From Symbiodinium natans (taxonomy: Eukaryota; Sar; Dinophyceae; Suessiales; Symbiodiniaceae), in NCBI GenBank assembly GCA_905221605.1, contig CAJNDS010002372.1:126001-190000 (forward strand): a stretch of DNA of 64,000 nt, read 5' to 3'. How positions within the stretch are numbered: the stretch's first letter is position 1; each line of letters starts with the position of its first letter. The position numbers were made by a program, and so were the translations under genes. The notes beneath the pieces were generated by a model, which had not been told where the DNA came from, ran no database searches, and worked only from the letters and a program-made list of their open reading frames with translations. Below, one piece after another: positions 52,200 through 63,784 of the stretch.

Positions 52200-54820
52200 G
52201 TGTGATATTTACAGGATAAATCTTTAAAACTCCTTACAATCCTGAAAGTCTTTAAAAATTTTTGGGAAATGGATTTTCCACAAACTTTAAGGATTTTGAA
52301 GATTTTAAACATTTAAAAAAGGCCTTAAAACCCTTAAAATCCTTAAAGTTTTAGGAAATGGATTTCCAAAAACTTTAAGGATTTTAAGGATTTTAAAGGT
52401 TTTAAAGATTTTAAAAGGTGGCCCGGGGCTCCTGGGCCTCCGGGACCCCTTTAAAATCTTTAAAATCCTTAAAATCCTTAAAATCCTTAAAATCCTTAAA
52501 ATTTTTGGAAATGGATTTTCCAAAAACTTTAAGGATTTTAAGGATTTTAAAGGTTTTAAAAAGGCCTTAAAACCCTTAAAATCCTTAAAGTTTTAGGAAA
52601 TGGATTTTCCAAAAACTTTAAGGGTTTTAAAGATTTTAAAGATTTTAAAGATTTTAAAAGGTGGCCCGGGGCGCCTGGGCCTCCGGGACCCCTTTAAAAT
52701 CTTTAAAATCCTTAAAACCCTTAAAATCCTTAAAATCCTTAAAGTTTTAGGAAATGGATTTCCAAAAACTTTAAGGATTTTAAGGATTTTAAAGGTTTTA
52801 AAGATTTTAAAAGGTGGCCCGGGGCTCCTGGGCCTCCGGGACCCCTTTAAAATCTGTAAAACCTTTAAAATCCTTAAAATCCTTCAAATTTTTGGAAATG
52901 GATTTTCCAAAAACTTTAAGGATTTTAAGGATTTTAAAGGTTTTAAAAAGGCCGTAAAACCCTTAAAATCCTTAAAGTTTTAGGAAATGGATTTCCAAAA
53001 ACTTTAAGGATTTTAAGGATTTTAAAGATTTTAAAGATTTTAAAAGGTGGCCCGGGGCTCCTGGGCCTCCGGGACCCCTTTAAAATCTTTAAAATCCTTA
53101 AAATCCTTAAAATCCTTAAAAAAATTTTTGGAAATGGATTTTCCAAAAACTTTAAGGATTTTAAGGATTTTAAAGGTTTTAAAAAAGCCTTAAAACCCTT
53201 AAAATCCTTAAAGTTTTAGGAAATGGATTTTCCAAAAACTTTAAGGATTTTAAAGATTTTAAAGATTTTAAAGATTTTAAAAGGTGGCCCGGGGCTCCTT
53301 GGCCTCCGGGACCCCTTTAAAATCTTTAAAATCCTTAAAATCCTTAAAATCCTTAAAATCCTTAAAATTTTTGGAACTGGATTTTCCAAAAACTTTAAGG
53401 ATTTTAAGGATTTTAAAGGTTTTAAAAAGGCCTTAAAACCCTTAAAATCCTTAAAGTTTTAGGAAATGGATTTTCCAAAAACTTTAAGGATTTTAAAGAT
53501 TTTAAAGGTTTTAACGATTTTAAAAGGTGGCCCGGGGCTCCTGGGCCTCCGGGACCCCTTTAAAATCTTTAAAATCCTTAAAATCCTTAAAATCCTTAAA
53601 ATTTTTGGAAGTGGATTTTCCAAAAACTTTAAGGATTTTAAGGATTTTAAAGGTTTTAAAAAGGCCTTAAAACCCTTAAAATCCTTAAAGTTTTAGGAAA
53701 TGGATTTTCCAAAAACTTTAAGGATTTTAAGGATTTTCAAGGTTTTAAAGATTTTAAAAGGTGGCCCGGGGCTCCTGGGCCTCCGGGACCCCTTTAAAAT
53801 CTTTAAAGTCCTTAAAATCCTTAAAATCTTTAAAATCCTTAAAATCCTTTTTTGGAAGTGGATTTTCCAAAAACTTTAAGGATTTTAAGGATTTTAAAGG
53901 TTTTAAAAGGCCTTAAAACCCTTAAAATCCTTAAAGTTTTAGGAAATGGATTTTCCAAAAACTTTAAGGGTTTTAAAGATTTTAAAGGTTTTAAAGATTT
54001 TAAAAGGTGGCCCGGGGCTCCTGGGCCTCCGGGACCCCTTTAAAATCTTTAAAATCCTTAAAATCCTTAAAATTTTTGGAAATGGATTTTCCAAAAACTT
54101 TAAGGATTTTAAGGATTTTAAAGGTTTTAAAAAGGCCTTAAAACCCTTAAAATCCTTAAAGTTTTAGGAAATGGATTTTCCAAAAACTTTAAGGATTTTA
54201 AGGATTTTAAAGGTTTTAAAGATTTTAAAAGGTGGCCCGGGGCTCCTGGGCCTCCGGGACCCCTTTAAAATCTTTAAAACCTTTAAAATCCTTAAAATCC
54301 TTAAAATTTTTGGAAATGGATTTTCCAAAAACTTTAAGGATTTTAAGGATTTTAAAGGTTTTAAAAAGGCCTTAAAACCCTTAAAATCCTTAAAGTTTTA
54401 GGAAATGGATTTTCCAAAAACTTTAAGGATTTTAAAGATTTTAAAGGTTTTAAAGATTTTAAAAGGTGGCCCGGGGCTCCTGGGCCTCCGGGACCCCTTT
54501 AAAATCTTTAAAATCCTTAAAATCCTTAAAATCCTTAAAACTTTTGGAAATGGATTTTCCAAAAACTTTAAGGATTTTAAGGATTTTAAAGGTTTTAAAA
54601 AGGCCTTAAAACCCTTAAAATCCTTAAAGTTTTAGGAAATGGATTTTCCAAAAACTTTAAGGATTTTAAGGATTTTAAAGGTTTTAAAAAGGCCTTAAAA
54701 CCCTTAAAATCCTTCAAGTTTTAGGAAATGGATTTTCCAAAAACTTTAAGGGTTTTAAGGATTTTAAAGCCTTTTTAAAATCTTTAAAATCCTTAAAATC
54801 CTTAAAATCCTGAAAAGTTA
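52200..54820. repeat. ~235-bp palindromic AT-rich satellite, about ten units
   Basis: GGTGGCCCGGGG marks units at 52417, 52660, 52813, 53046, 53283, 53526, 53760, 54006, 54231 and 54465. Between marks, runs of AAGGATTTTAAGGATTTTAA face runs of CCTTAAAATCCTTAAAATCC around TTTTTGGAAA-TGGA-TTTTCCAAAAA, giving long imperfect inverted repeats. Repeated plus-strand frames starting MDFPKTLRILKILK are a result of the repeat and are not called. Confidence 0.95.
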
Positions 54821-54868
54821 GTCAGGCAGAGAGCAAAGCCAAATAGAGCAGAAAGGTCCTACGTACTT

Positions 54869-54952
54869 AGGGGTTTAGGGGTTTAGGGGTTTAGGGTTTA
54901 GGGTTTAGGGTTTTTAGGGTTTAGGGTTTTTAGGGTTTAGGGTTTAGGGTGT
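54869..54952 (+). repeat. Telomere-type array marking the return to host-type DNA
   Basis: GGGGTTTA then GGGTTTA units with TTTTTAGGG interruptions. Confidence 0.9.
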
Positions 54953-56524
54953 CTATACGCGCTTTCGGGGTTGTAGGGGATTAGGGGCTTAAGGTTTTTG
55001 GGTATTTTGGTGCTTAGGGTTTTTGGGTTTTGAGATATGGGAATTTAGGGATAAGATTGCACCCGCGGGTCTTCGGCTGTTTGAGGTTTAGGGCCCAGTG
55101 GAAGAAGGGTTTCAAGTGGAATTACGGGCTGCGCGCACGCACGGTTTCATAGATGAGTTGATACCAGCAGTTGCGGGGTTCGGGCTCAGGGCTTTGAAGG
55201 GTTTACGTAGGCTTGAGGGCTGTGAGTTGTTCTCAGGTGCTTTCGGCTGTAGAGGCACTCTCTGGCCCACAGCTTGGTAGTCACAAACGTCACATTCTCT
55301 CCGCCAGGGGACTGGTGGTTAGCCCGAGCAAGGGTCCCCAAAGGGTCACGGCTTCTGAAGTCCCTTGACCGAAGCCCCAGAACGCCAAGGCCCGAAAACG
55401 CCAAAGCCCTGAAGCTCTTAAGCCCGAAATCCCCTGAAGCCCTAAACACCCAGAGCCCTTCAAGCCTTGGAAGCCCGAAACCTTAAACACCCCCTAAAGC
55501 CCCGAAGCCGCTCCTAACCCGCAAACCCCTAAACGACCCCAAAACCCTAAGCGCGCAAAACGCTAAACCCCCAAACGCAACTAAGCCCTGAGCCCTGAGC
55601 CCCGAGCCCCCGAGCCCTGAGCCCCCGAGCCCTGAGCCCTGAGCCCTATGCCCCAAGCCCCAAGCCCTAAGTCCTAAGCCCTAAACAGCCCCCTTCCCCC
55701 GCCCGCGCCCCCGTGCCGCCTCCAGGTATAAAGCCGATCCCACCGGTCAGTACCCTCTGGGCGTCCCGGAGAGTGTTGTTTCGGGTTTAAGGCTTGGCAC
55801 ACCTTGGACACGTTGGGCAAACTTCTGGCATCGGGGCACTTTGCACACTTGGCACATTTGGGAGTGGGCGGATTTAGGGTTTTAGGGTTTGTGGGGTTCA
55901 GGTTGATAGGGACTAGAATAGGGAGTACTATAATCCTTATTAAGGACTGTTAGTATATGGGGGAACTTCCCAAGGTTCAGCAGGAGCCCAGGGATATAGG
56001 CATTAGGCTGGAATTAGGGTTCAATGATTCCCGCTTTAGCTTGGGGGTTTAAACAGTTGAAGCCATAAGCCCTTTGGTTTATAAGCCCTGTGCAAACCCT
56101 CAACACAGAACCCTTAACTCAGATCTTGGGGTGTGATCTGTTTTTTTTTGTGGAGCTTGTGGCACTGTTAGGGCCGTTTTGGGGGAACCCTGTCACTATG
56201 TGGGCCGACATGCAACATGACCACAACAGGGGGAACATCATTTTGAAAAGTGCGTGCGGTTGTGTGAGTGCTTTGAGAAGTGACCAAGGCATCATGGAGG
56301 TCGTCGTGGACACACAAAAGATACCAGGCTGAGTGAGTCGGAACGGCTGCATGGTGTTTGTTTTTTCCTCTCAGCTTGAGCGTAGGATTTTTTGGAGCTT
56401 GTGTTTTTCAAGGTTGTCTTGGTTTGCTGCCCAAACACGACATCTTCAAATGTCAAAACCAAGGGGCTTAAATCCCAAATAACACTCCACTGCGATGCCT
56501 AAGCCCCGAGAATTTGCCACAAAG
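54953..56524. other. Spacer/intron DNA with telomere-variant tracts
   Basis: CCCTGAGCC-type repeats at 55580-55680 and scattered GGGTTTA words. Unassigned open frames near 55100-55280 and 56090-56330 (+) have no family signature. Confidence 0.4.
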
Positions 56525-56606
56525 GAAGTGCGGCAACGGAACCCGTTACGTGAAGTTCCTGGGCAAGCTCAAGAAGTCCGGCACAGACACCTTCAAGTGG
56601 TGCAAG
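56525..56606 (+). CDS. Candidate Cys-containing internal exon
   Basis: Follows CACAAAG and is followed by GC (possible GC donor). It reads KCGNGTRYVKFLGKLKKSGT then DTFKWCK. Basic, with a KCGNG start that resembles a zinc half-site. Confidence 0.5.
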
Positions 56607-58299
56607 GCCCCACCACCCAAACCCTTGACCCCAAACCCCAGACCCTAAACCCTAGCTCGCCCAACCAGCACGAAGTCCTACAACTTGAGCCCGAAAAGCC
56701 CCCAAAGCCTTGAATTTTACTTTTTTTGGCACTGAAGCTCAGCACCCGAAGCCCTGCCAGCCAGAGTCCCTCAGGCGTGAAGAACCATAGGCCCGACCTG
56801 TGGCCCCGGGGCCTTAAAGCATCGCAGGGGGGTTGGGGCTTCAGGCTTTAGGGCTTAGGGTTCAGGCTTAGGGTTTAGGGTTCAGGTCGGGGTTTGGGGT
56901 TCAGGCTTAGGGTTCGGGTTTAGGGATTGTGGCACCCGGCACCCCAGCGACCCTAAACCCCAAGCCGTGAACCCCAAACCCTACACGGGTTTAGGAGGCC
57001 GAAAGTCCCAAATGCTCCGTTCACAGCCTCTGGCCCCGACGCCTTCGCAATCTCGCGATTCAGGGTTTAGGCTTTGGGGGCCCAAGACCCAAAGGCCCGA
57101 ACCCCCAAGCCTCCTGCCCTCGAAAGTTCCTGTGCTCGCAGGACGGATCCCTCTATGGCGATGACGAGCGCTCAGGCCCCCCCCCCCCGTGCCATTCCCT
57201 GCACCCCTTTGCAAACCTGGCGCCCTACAACCCTAAACCCCTAAACCATGTAAATTTTAACCCGAAGGTCCTGAGGCCCTAAGCCCACCAGGCTACTTCA
57301 GGGGCGGCTGGATCGAGCTCTTTCAAACTTGGGCCCCATGCGCCGCTCCGGCGCGTTCCTCTTTGTTCATGGCTTGGGTCTTCGAGTTTTCAGGGCTTAC
57401 GTATGCTTACGTAGGGTTTAGGGTTTTAGGGTTTGGAGGTTTAGAGGTCAGGGTTCAGGGTTGGGAGTTTGGGATTGAGGGTCTAGTCGCCTTGCAAGAC
57501 TCTAGTCGTCTTGCAAGACTGTCAAGTAAGGCTTTGGGGTTTAGAGCGCTGTGTTTTGTTGTTGTTTGAGTGCCAAGGAGCTTTGGGTTTAGATGGTTTC
57601 TGATGTTTCTTATTAGATAAATGTTTTTAGGTATATGATTCTTCTTTATTGAGGGGGTGCTTTTTCGATGACATTAGGATTACTTTGCTATTTTGCTGAT
57701 TCTAAACCAGTAGTTCCAAGCACTGTAGCTTAATTTACATACAGCTTTATCTTCATAGTAAGCTTCTTTTTGCTGGGGAGCCTTTTCGCGCGCATTGGCT
57801 TTTGTGGTTTTGAGTTGCTGGGGTTGTTTTAGGGTTTTGTTCAAGTAGTCCTCTACTACCCACGTATTCCCATCCCAAGGTTCACCTTTACTTCAGCAGC
57901 ACGGTCGGCCTGAGTTGGCCTAAATTAGAACGCCTTTGACCTGCCCCCCCTGAACTCCAGCGCCTAACCTTGCTGGTTCTTCGTAGGAACTTAGGGAATG
58001 TTTCCCCTCCCTCCCTTTAGCCCTTCTTGAAGGGCTATTCAGGCTTGTATGAGGTGCTTAGTTCCCCAACTACGGATTTAAGCTACGTAAACCCCCAAAA
58101 GTCTTTAGAGCTCTGGCTCTGACAGCCCTTGCCTGAAGCTCCTTTATGAAGTCAGGAGTCTTGGGCTCTCCTGGGCGTCGAGTGTGTGGAAGCCCATAAG
58201 CCCTAGGTCTCCTAGGCGTCGAGTGTATGGAAGCCCTAAGCCCTAGGTCCCAAACCCGCAACCCAACTGCAGAACTATAGGTGAAATCTTAATGTCGAT

Positions 58300-58480
58300 T
58301 TTATAGGGTATTATGGGTTCTTATAGGGTTGTTGTAGGTTGTTGCAGGTTGTTATAGATTATTGCATGTTTCGATCGGTCATTGTAGGTTAGTACAAATT
58401 ATAACATGTTATAAGAGGCTGCAAAAGGTCATTATAGGTTACTATAGATTGCTATAGGTGATTTTAGGTTGCTATAGGTT
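58300..58480. repeat. Degenerate ~10-bp TAGGTTGTTA-type repeat
   Basis: About 16 imperfect units of (TATAGGTTGT)-like sequence. Confidence 0.75.
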
Positions 58481-59045
58481 GAGGGGTCACTTGTCCTTTC
58501 CCTTCCTTATAGGAGTTTGGATCGTTCGGAGTTTAGGGGCCTAGACGGCTGACTCCAGGGGGTTTCGTTCTTTAGGGCTGTTCTGGTAGGGTTTGGGGTT
58601 CAGGGTTTCGGGTTTAGGGTTTAGGGTCTAGGGTTTAGGAGCAGATGTCCGAGGAGATGTGTGGGGACTCGAAAACGCCGGGCTTCGTCGGTGCCTGTGC
58701 TATACTTAAGGATCCCCTTTTTCGGGGCCGGTGGAGGTAGAAACCCTGAATCCCGAACCCTAAATCCCTAAAGCCCGATTAACCCCACATAAATCGTACA
58801 AAAACCCTATCATCCCCATAAGCCCTACAAACCTTACAAAAAACCCTAGAGAGCCCCAAAGAACCCTTAATAAACCCCACAATAAACACTCGATAAACCC
58901 TGGTAGACCCCTTTTGCTTGGAGTCCACAGAGGCTGAAACTGCCTCCCCGAAGCCCGGAACCCGAAGCTTCTCCAAATCTTGGGCTTTCCCAGCGTCAAC
59001 CTCCTAAGCTTTTGAACGCCTTGCAGGAAAAATGGCTCCTTTACC

Positions 59046-59150
59046 CCTAAGCCCTTAGCCCTAAACCCTAAGCCCTGGGCCCTAAGCCCTAAGCCCTAAG
59101 CTCTAAGCCCTAAGCCCTAATCCCTAAGCCCTAAGCCCTAAGCCCTATTC
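59046..59150 (-). repeat. Homogenised (CCCTAAG)n array
   Basis: About 14 units carrying the same A-to-G change relative to CCCTAAA, the complement of the GGGCTTA variant at 13404. Confidence 0.9.
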
Positions 59151-59164
59151 CCTGGGTGCCCCAG

Positions 59165-59236
59165 GAACTGAGGAGGTGGACTGCCCAGACTGCGAAGCTG
59201 GCAAGAAGCCATGCCCCAAGTGCAAGAAGCTTCCAG
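59165..59236 (+). CDS. Candidate exon with paired CxxC zinc motifs
   Basis: Clean AG before and GC after. It reads TEEVDCPDCEAGKKPCPKCK then KLP. Two CxxC pairs spaced like a small zinc ribbon or DnaJ-type repeat. It starts right after the CCCTAAG array. Confidence 0.55.
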
Positions 59237-59844
59237 GCGCTTCTTGGGGGGGTTCCTTGGGGGCTTGTGAGGGACATAAGGGATGTAGGGTTTAGCGTGT
59301 TTTAGGGCTTAGGGCTTCGGGCTTAGGGTTTAGTGGTAAAGGTCCCTTGGGGGCTTGTGAGGGACATAAGGGATGTAGGGTTTAGAGGGTTTTTAGAGTT
59401 CAGGTTTTGGGTGTAATAGGGATTGTAAGGGTTTGCGGGTTCAAGGGTTAGACAAGTGTTTGTGAGCCGTAAGGGTTGAGCATGGTTTGGGGTTCACCAG
59501 GGTTTAGAAGCTTGCCCAAGGCTTATAACAGGTGTCAGAAAGGTTTCTAAGAGCTTCCAAGCTAGGGCTGTTCAGGGTTGCAAGCATCCTTGAGGTGTCT
59601 GCGTGGGGATTCGGGTTGAAGGCTTAGGGTTCGAGGCGCAAGGGTTTAGGAGTTCAGCATTTGAGGGCTTGTGGTAAGGGGCTATATGGTTTGGGTCAGC
59701 TCAGGCTGAAGCCCACCAAACCCTAAGATTTTCAGCCGACTTCTTTAGGAAGCCAAGATGACCACCGTCACCTCCTGCTCCTTTCTCTTGTTCCTGCTCC
59801 CCCTCCCCGTCCTCCTGCTCCCCCGAAAGATCTCTACCGACATG

Positions 59845-59950
59845 GATACTATATGATACTGTATGATACTGTATGATACCAGATGATACTAGATGATACT
59901 AGATGATACTATATGATACTATATGATACTATGTGATACTATATTATACT
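59845..59950. repeat. (ATGATACTAT)n microsatellite
   Basis: Ten or eleven imperfect ATGATACTNT units. Confidence 0.95.
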
Positions 59951-60150
59951 AACGCTTGTGCGAAAGCCTCGCCTGTTCAGCGAGGCCACAGAGCCTATGG
60001 GCGTGCAGATTAAACCACCATTCAGGCCCAAGCCTCAAGTGGCCCAAGTCCTGATCCCCAAAGCCCAAAGCTTCCCGAAGTCCCAAACCCTGAGCCCCAC
60101 ACCACCCAGAGCAGTCCTTATTCCTCATTTCCCGGGGCCACGGCTCGAAG

Positions 60151-60228
60151 GTAAGTGCCTCAAGTGCAAGGGCAAGGGTGAGATCCCGACGACACATGAC
60201 TGCAAGGCCTGTGACGACGGATGCTTGG
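60151..60228 (+). CDS. Candidate exon with DnaJ-type CxxCxGxG motif
   Basis: Follows CTCGAAG and ends before GTTGCA. It reads KCLKCKGKGEIPTTHDCKAC then DDGCL. CLKCKGKGE plus CKAC is the best DnaJ central-domain match in the window. Confidence 0.6.
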
Positions 60229-60766
60229 TTGCACGCCTTTGCTTGCTTATTCATTTTTTGTTTTTGTGGGGGGGGGGGGGGGTTGTCACGGCGTAAGCGT
60301 TTTCTTCATAAGTTAAACAGCCACAAAGGGCCACTAAACTAGAACGTCGCCCAAGAGTAGGAGAGAGATTCTCAAGCCTCTGTGCAAACCTTGGGTACTC
60401 AGTCTATAGTCTATAGGGTTTGGGGTTGGCGCTTCCTGCATCGCCGGGAGTCGGACGCAGCTTCGCATGTAGCTCTAGTGTTGCAGTTTTGTGTTTTTGT
60501 TCTGCGCCGCCCTAAGGGTTGGAGTCTCGGTCAGAGAGGGGTGGCAGAAAGATTGAAGAGGGAGTGTAAACCCCACACCCTAAACCACCACCGGGGTCCA
60601 CTTTTTTTGGTTAGGGGTTTGGGGCCTGGACGTTCGGGGTTTCGGGGCCCAGGGCTTTGGGGGTTTAGCCGTTCAGGATTGAGGCAGCAGGAAAAAAATT
60701 TCACTTTGAGCATTCCCCTTGCCTAAAGTGCAAAGGAATGCCCAGACGCTCACTCACCGAGCAAAG

Positions 60767-60838
60767 GCAATTGCCCGGCCTGTGCTGGCGTGGGGAAAAC
60801 TCCAGAGCAAAAGATCAAGGTCAAGGCCGATCTGCTTA
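60767..60838 (+). CDS. Candidate exon with DnaJ-type CxxCxGxG motif
   Basis: Follows GCAAAG. It reads NCPACAGVGKTPEQKIKVKA then DLL. The preceding bases at about 60720-60736 encode CLKCKG, so a small exon or a very short intron may lie just upstream. Confidence 0.55.
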
Positions 60839-61437
60839 GGCAGAGAGGGTTTGGGATGAGTCTTGCGTTCTAGCGATTCAGCGTTTTGGACACCACATGA
60901 TGCTTTGGGTGCTTCAGCGTTTGAGGGATTAGGCTTTAGAGTTTTTGGACTTTAGGGTTTAGTGCTTTAGGGTGGTACTAGTAGGATTATTTTTTGTTTT
61001 AGGGGCCAAGTTGGGCAGGGGTCCGCAATTCAGAGAACGGGCCAGCTGGCACAAAAGCTTGTTTGCGCTTGTTAGGGCTTGGGGTTTAGGTTTTCGCGGA
61101 GTAACTCCACGTTTAGTGCATACATTTAGAACTTAGATTATCTTCTCCTCTTGTTTTGTGTGTTGGGACCTTTGGCTCAAAAGAGTGCCGAGGCACGTGC
61201 CTAGGCTTAAGCAACCGGAGCTGCTGCCGGGGGGGGGGGGATCGGGGTGGGTGGTATTTAAGTTGCGAGGTACCTAGAAGGAACCTTAGGGAAGGGCAGG
61301 GATCCTCTTAATTCCTGTCGTTAGGTACTTAGCTTCTTCGTTAAGGATCTCCTGCGTTCTTCTCAAATGGAACGTCCGATGACATCTTGCATGAGCCCCC
61401 AAAACCCCTAAACCCAAAATTCCTACACCCTTAGACC

Positions 61438-62361
61438 CCCAAACCCTAAACCCTAAACCCTAAACCCTAAACCCTAAACCTTAAACCCTAAACCCCAAAA
61501 CCCAAACCCCAAACCCTAAGCTCCTACACCAGCATGATTTTCAGATCTTACCCCTGCCATTAAATCCGCCCGTTTGCCCCGGAGGCCATCTGCCCCGTCT
61601 GTGGCGACTCCGGGAAAACAGGTGCCAAGCATGCTCTGGCTCCTCGCCGCTTTTGTTGTTCAGGGTTTCGGGGGTTTAGGGTTTAGGGTTTAGGGTTTAG
61701 GGTTTAGGATTTAGGGTTTAGGGTTCGGGGTTCAGCGTTTAGGGCCTCGGGTACATAAGCATCTGGTGGGGAATGTTGAAGGTGTACCGGCTTCGATTGG
61801 AGAGGCCAGGTTTGAGGTTGAGGGATTGCGGGACTTTAGAGCCATGAGGAGTTTTAGGATTTAGGGTTTAGGGTTTAGGGTTTAGGGTTTCAGGTTCAGG
61901 GTTTGGGATTTGGGGATTAGGGTTCACTTTCGGATTCCCGGATCTAGGGGCTGAGGGTGCTTTGGGGAAGCAGAGGGGGGTTCAAATCCGAAGCCCTAAA
62001 CCCTCCAGTGAGGTTCCACCCTGAACCCGTAAGCCTAAACCCCGCACCCTATAGAAACCCTCTAACACCCCAAACCCTAATCATATTCCTTTGTGGTACT
62101 TTACTGTAACTTTAGATCTTTAGCCTTTTTGGGTTTTTGGGTTTCTTAGTAAGGCAGCTAAAGGTTTAATTTATAGCTACCCTCCTAAGTGCAGCCAAGA
62201 TTCTTCCCTTAAACAGCAAGCCCTGAATTGCGCAAAGGTTCCGAAGTTCGAGCGCCTCTTCGTTACGGTCCCCTGGCATCCGCCGGCAGAGGCGCGCCTC
62301 CCCTCTCTTGTTGGGGTTTAGGGTTTAGGGTTTAGGGTTTAGGGTTTAGGGTTCAGGGTTT
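61438..62361. repeat. Series of telomere-type patches
   Basis: CCCTAAA units at 61438-61490, and TTTAGGG units at 61673-61730, 61858-61890 and 62314-62361, separated by 100-400 bases of other DNA. Confidence 0.85.
61580..61622 (+). CDS. Possible exon remnant with CxxC motif
   Basis: Reads FAPEAICPVCGDSGKT before GTGCC. An in-frame TAA lies just upstream with no AG between, so it may be a decayed exon. The CPVCGDSGKTG motif matches the neighbours. Confidence 0.3.
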
Positions 62362-63426
62362 GCGGAAATATGGCGCAGATGCTGTGGAGGTTGGGATGCG
62401 GAATAAGCTCGAAAGCTTCGTCAGGGCGAACGACCTTAAGCCCAGCCCCCAACGGCCTAAGCCTTGAGTTTCGGGTTCAGGGTTTAGGTTCCCCGTTTTC
62501 AAAGCCAAAGGTTAAAGGAAGAGTTAGGCTTTCTTTTTCAAGGAGGTGTGCCCTGCCTTACCCGACTTAAGGGGGTTCCGAGTGATACTGAGGGTTTTGG
62601 GTTTATGGCTTCTTGGGTACTGTTGAGGGTTGACGATTTAGGGTGCAGAGTTTCATTTTCGGGGCTCTTCAGGCTATGAGGAAGCATGGGGGAAGAGGAT
62701 CCGTGTTTAGGCTGAAGCTTACTCAGTTTGCTCCTGTGCTACTCCAGCCCTAAAACTCCATACCCGAAACTTACTTCCAAAAATGCGAAATCTTGTAAGC
62801 CGTCAATCCCGAAAAGTAATTCCCCATGACACCCCGCAGCCCTCAAAAGCCAGGAGAAGCATCGCTTGTATTTCTCCGAGTCGGCCGTGTTCTTTGGCCT
62901 GAAAGCCAGGCGCACGCCCTGGAGGGCGTTTTGGAGTTCTTTTGCCCCAAACTCGAGAAATCCTGGACGCTATACATGCATCCTAAACCTCTGACCCTAA
63001 ATACCAAACCCCAGGCCTTAAACCCCAAACCCCAGAAATTTGGGATTTTTGGTGTTGGAGGGCTCAGTGTTTCGGAGTTTGGGGGTAGATGTTCCGGTTT
63101 AGTAGGTGGGCTGTTTAGGTTTAGGGCTGTAGTGTTTCCGGATTGGGCTTCGAGCGCGGGAAAGCCCCAGACCCGACCCGAAGCAGGGATCCAGAAGCCT
63201 ACTTGGGGGACCCGGCGGCCTGGCACCTGGCTGCCGGAAAGACGCTGCGATGCTTCTTGGCCTGACAGGGTTTAGGGATTTTGGGTTTGGGGTTTGGGGC
63301 TTGGGAAGGTGAAAGGTTTTCGGGCTTTGGGCGTTTAGGGCTTTTGGGTTAGGGGGGCTTTGCGGTCGGTATGTGGGTTTGGGGTCGTCGGGTTGGCTAA
63401 GGGTAGCTTGGGGCTCCTGTCATCAA

Positions 63427-63500
63427 GCCCTAAACTTCCCCCTAAACTTCCCCCTAAACTTCCCCCTAAACTTCCCCCTAAACTTCCCCCTAAACTTCCT
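63427..63500 (-). repeat. Hybrid 12-bp array (CCCCTAAACTTC)n
   Basis: Six units, each a telomere-like CCCCTAAA fused to CTTC. Confidence 0.95.
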
Positions 63501-63649
63501 AAAATCCCCCAAGTCTCGCGAAGTTAGGGTTAGAGGTAGCCAGCATCGAGGCAAGTTGCAGGACTCCCCGAGAAACTGGGGGCCCCGAGGTGTCTGAAAA
63601 CAATCCTGGGACCTCGGCTCTGGCTTTGAGGGGGGGGGGGATAGGGTTA

Positions 63650-63784
63650 AGGGTTTAGAGGGTTTAGGGTTTAGGGTTTAGGGGGTTTGAGGGTTTAGAG
63701 GGTTTAGAGGGTTTAGAGGGTTTAGAGGGTTTAGAGGGTTTAGAGGGTTTAGAGGGTTTAGAGGGTTTAGAGGGTTTAGGGTTT
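63650..63784 (+). repeat. Homogenised nonamer array (GGGTTTAGA)n
   Basis: About eleven GGGTTTAGA units following a few plain GGGTTTA units. Confidence 0.95.

Larger units (their letters stand above)
56607..59164. other. Spacer/intron DNA with few exon candidates
   Basis: A short segment near 57140-57176 between CAG and GC reads DGSLYGDDERS and could be a tiny exon. The rest is telomere-variant tracts, a TAGGTTGTT repeat (58300-58480) and AT-rich unique DNA around 57600-57780. Confidence 0.4.

Noticed and set aside
51603-52227. Long frames on both strands over the 87-bp satellite
   Set aside because: Open in several frames at once only because the unit is 29 codons long and lacks stops.
52600-54635. 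Family of small Lys/Ile/Leu-rich proteins (MDFPKTLRILKILK...)
   Set aside because: Every copy follows the satellite period and palindromic words; no sign of independent coding constraint.
61165-61195. Dinoflagellate spliced-leader-like TTTGGCTCAA
   Set aside because: Only about ten bases match the leader as I recall it and no surrounding leader sequence is present.
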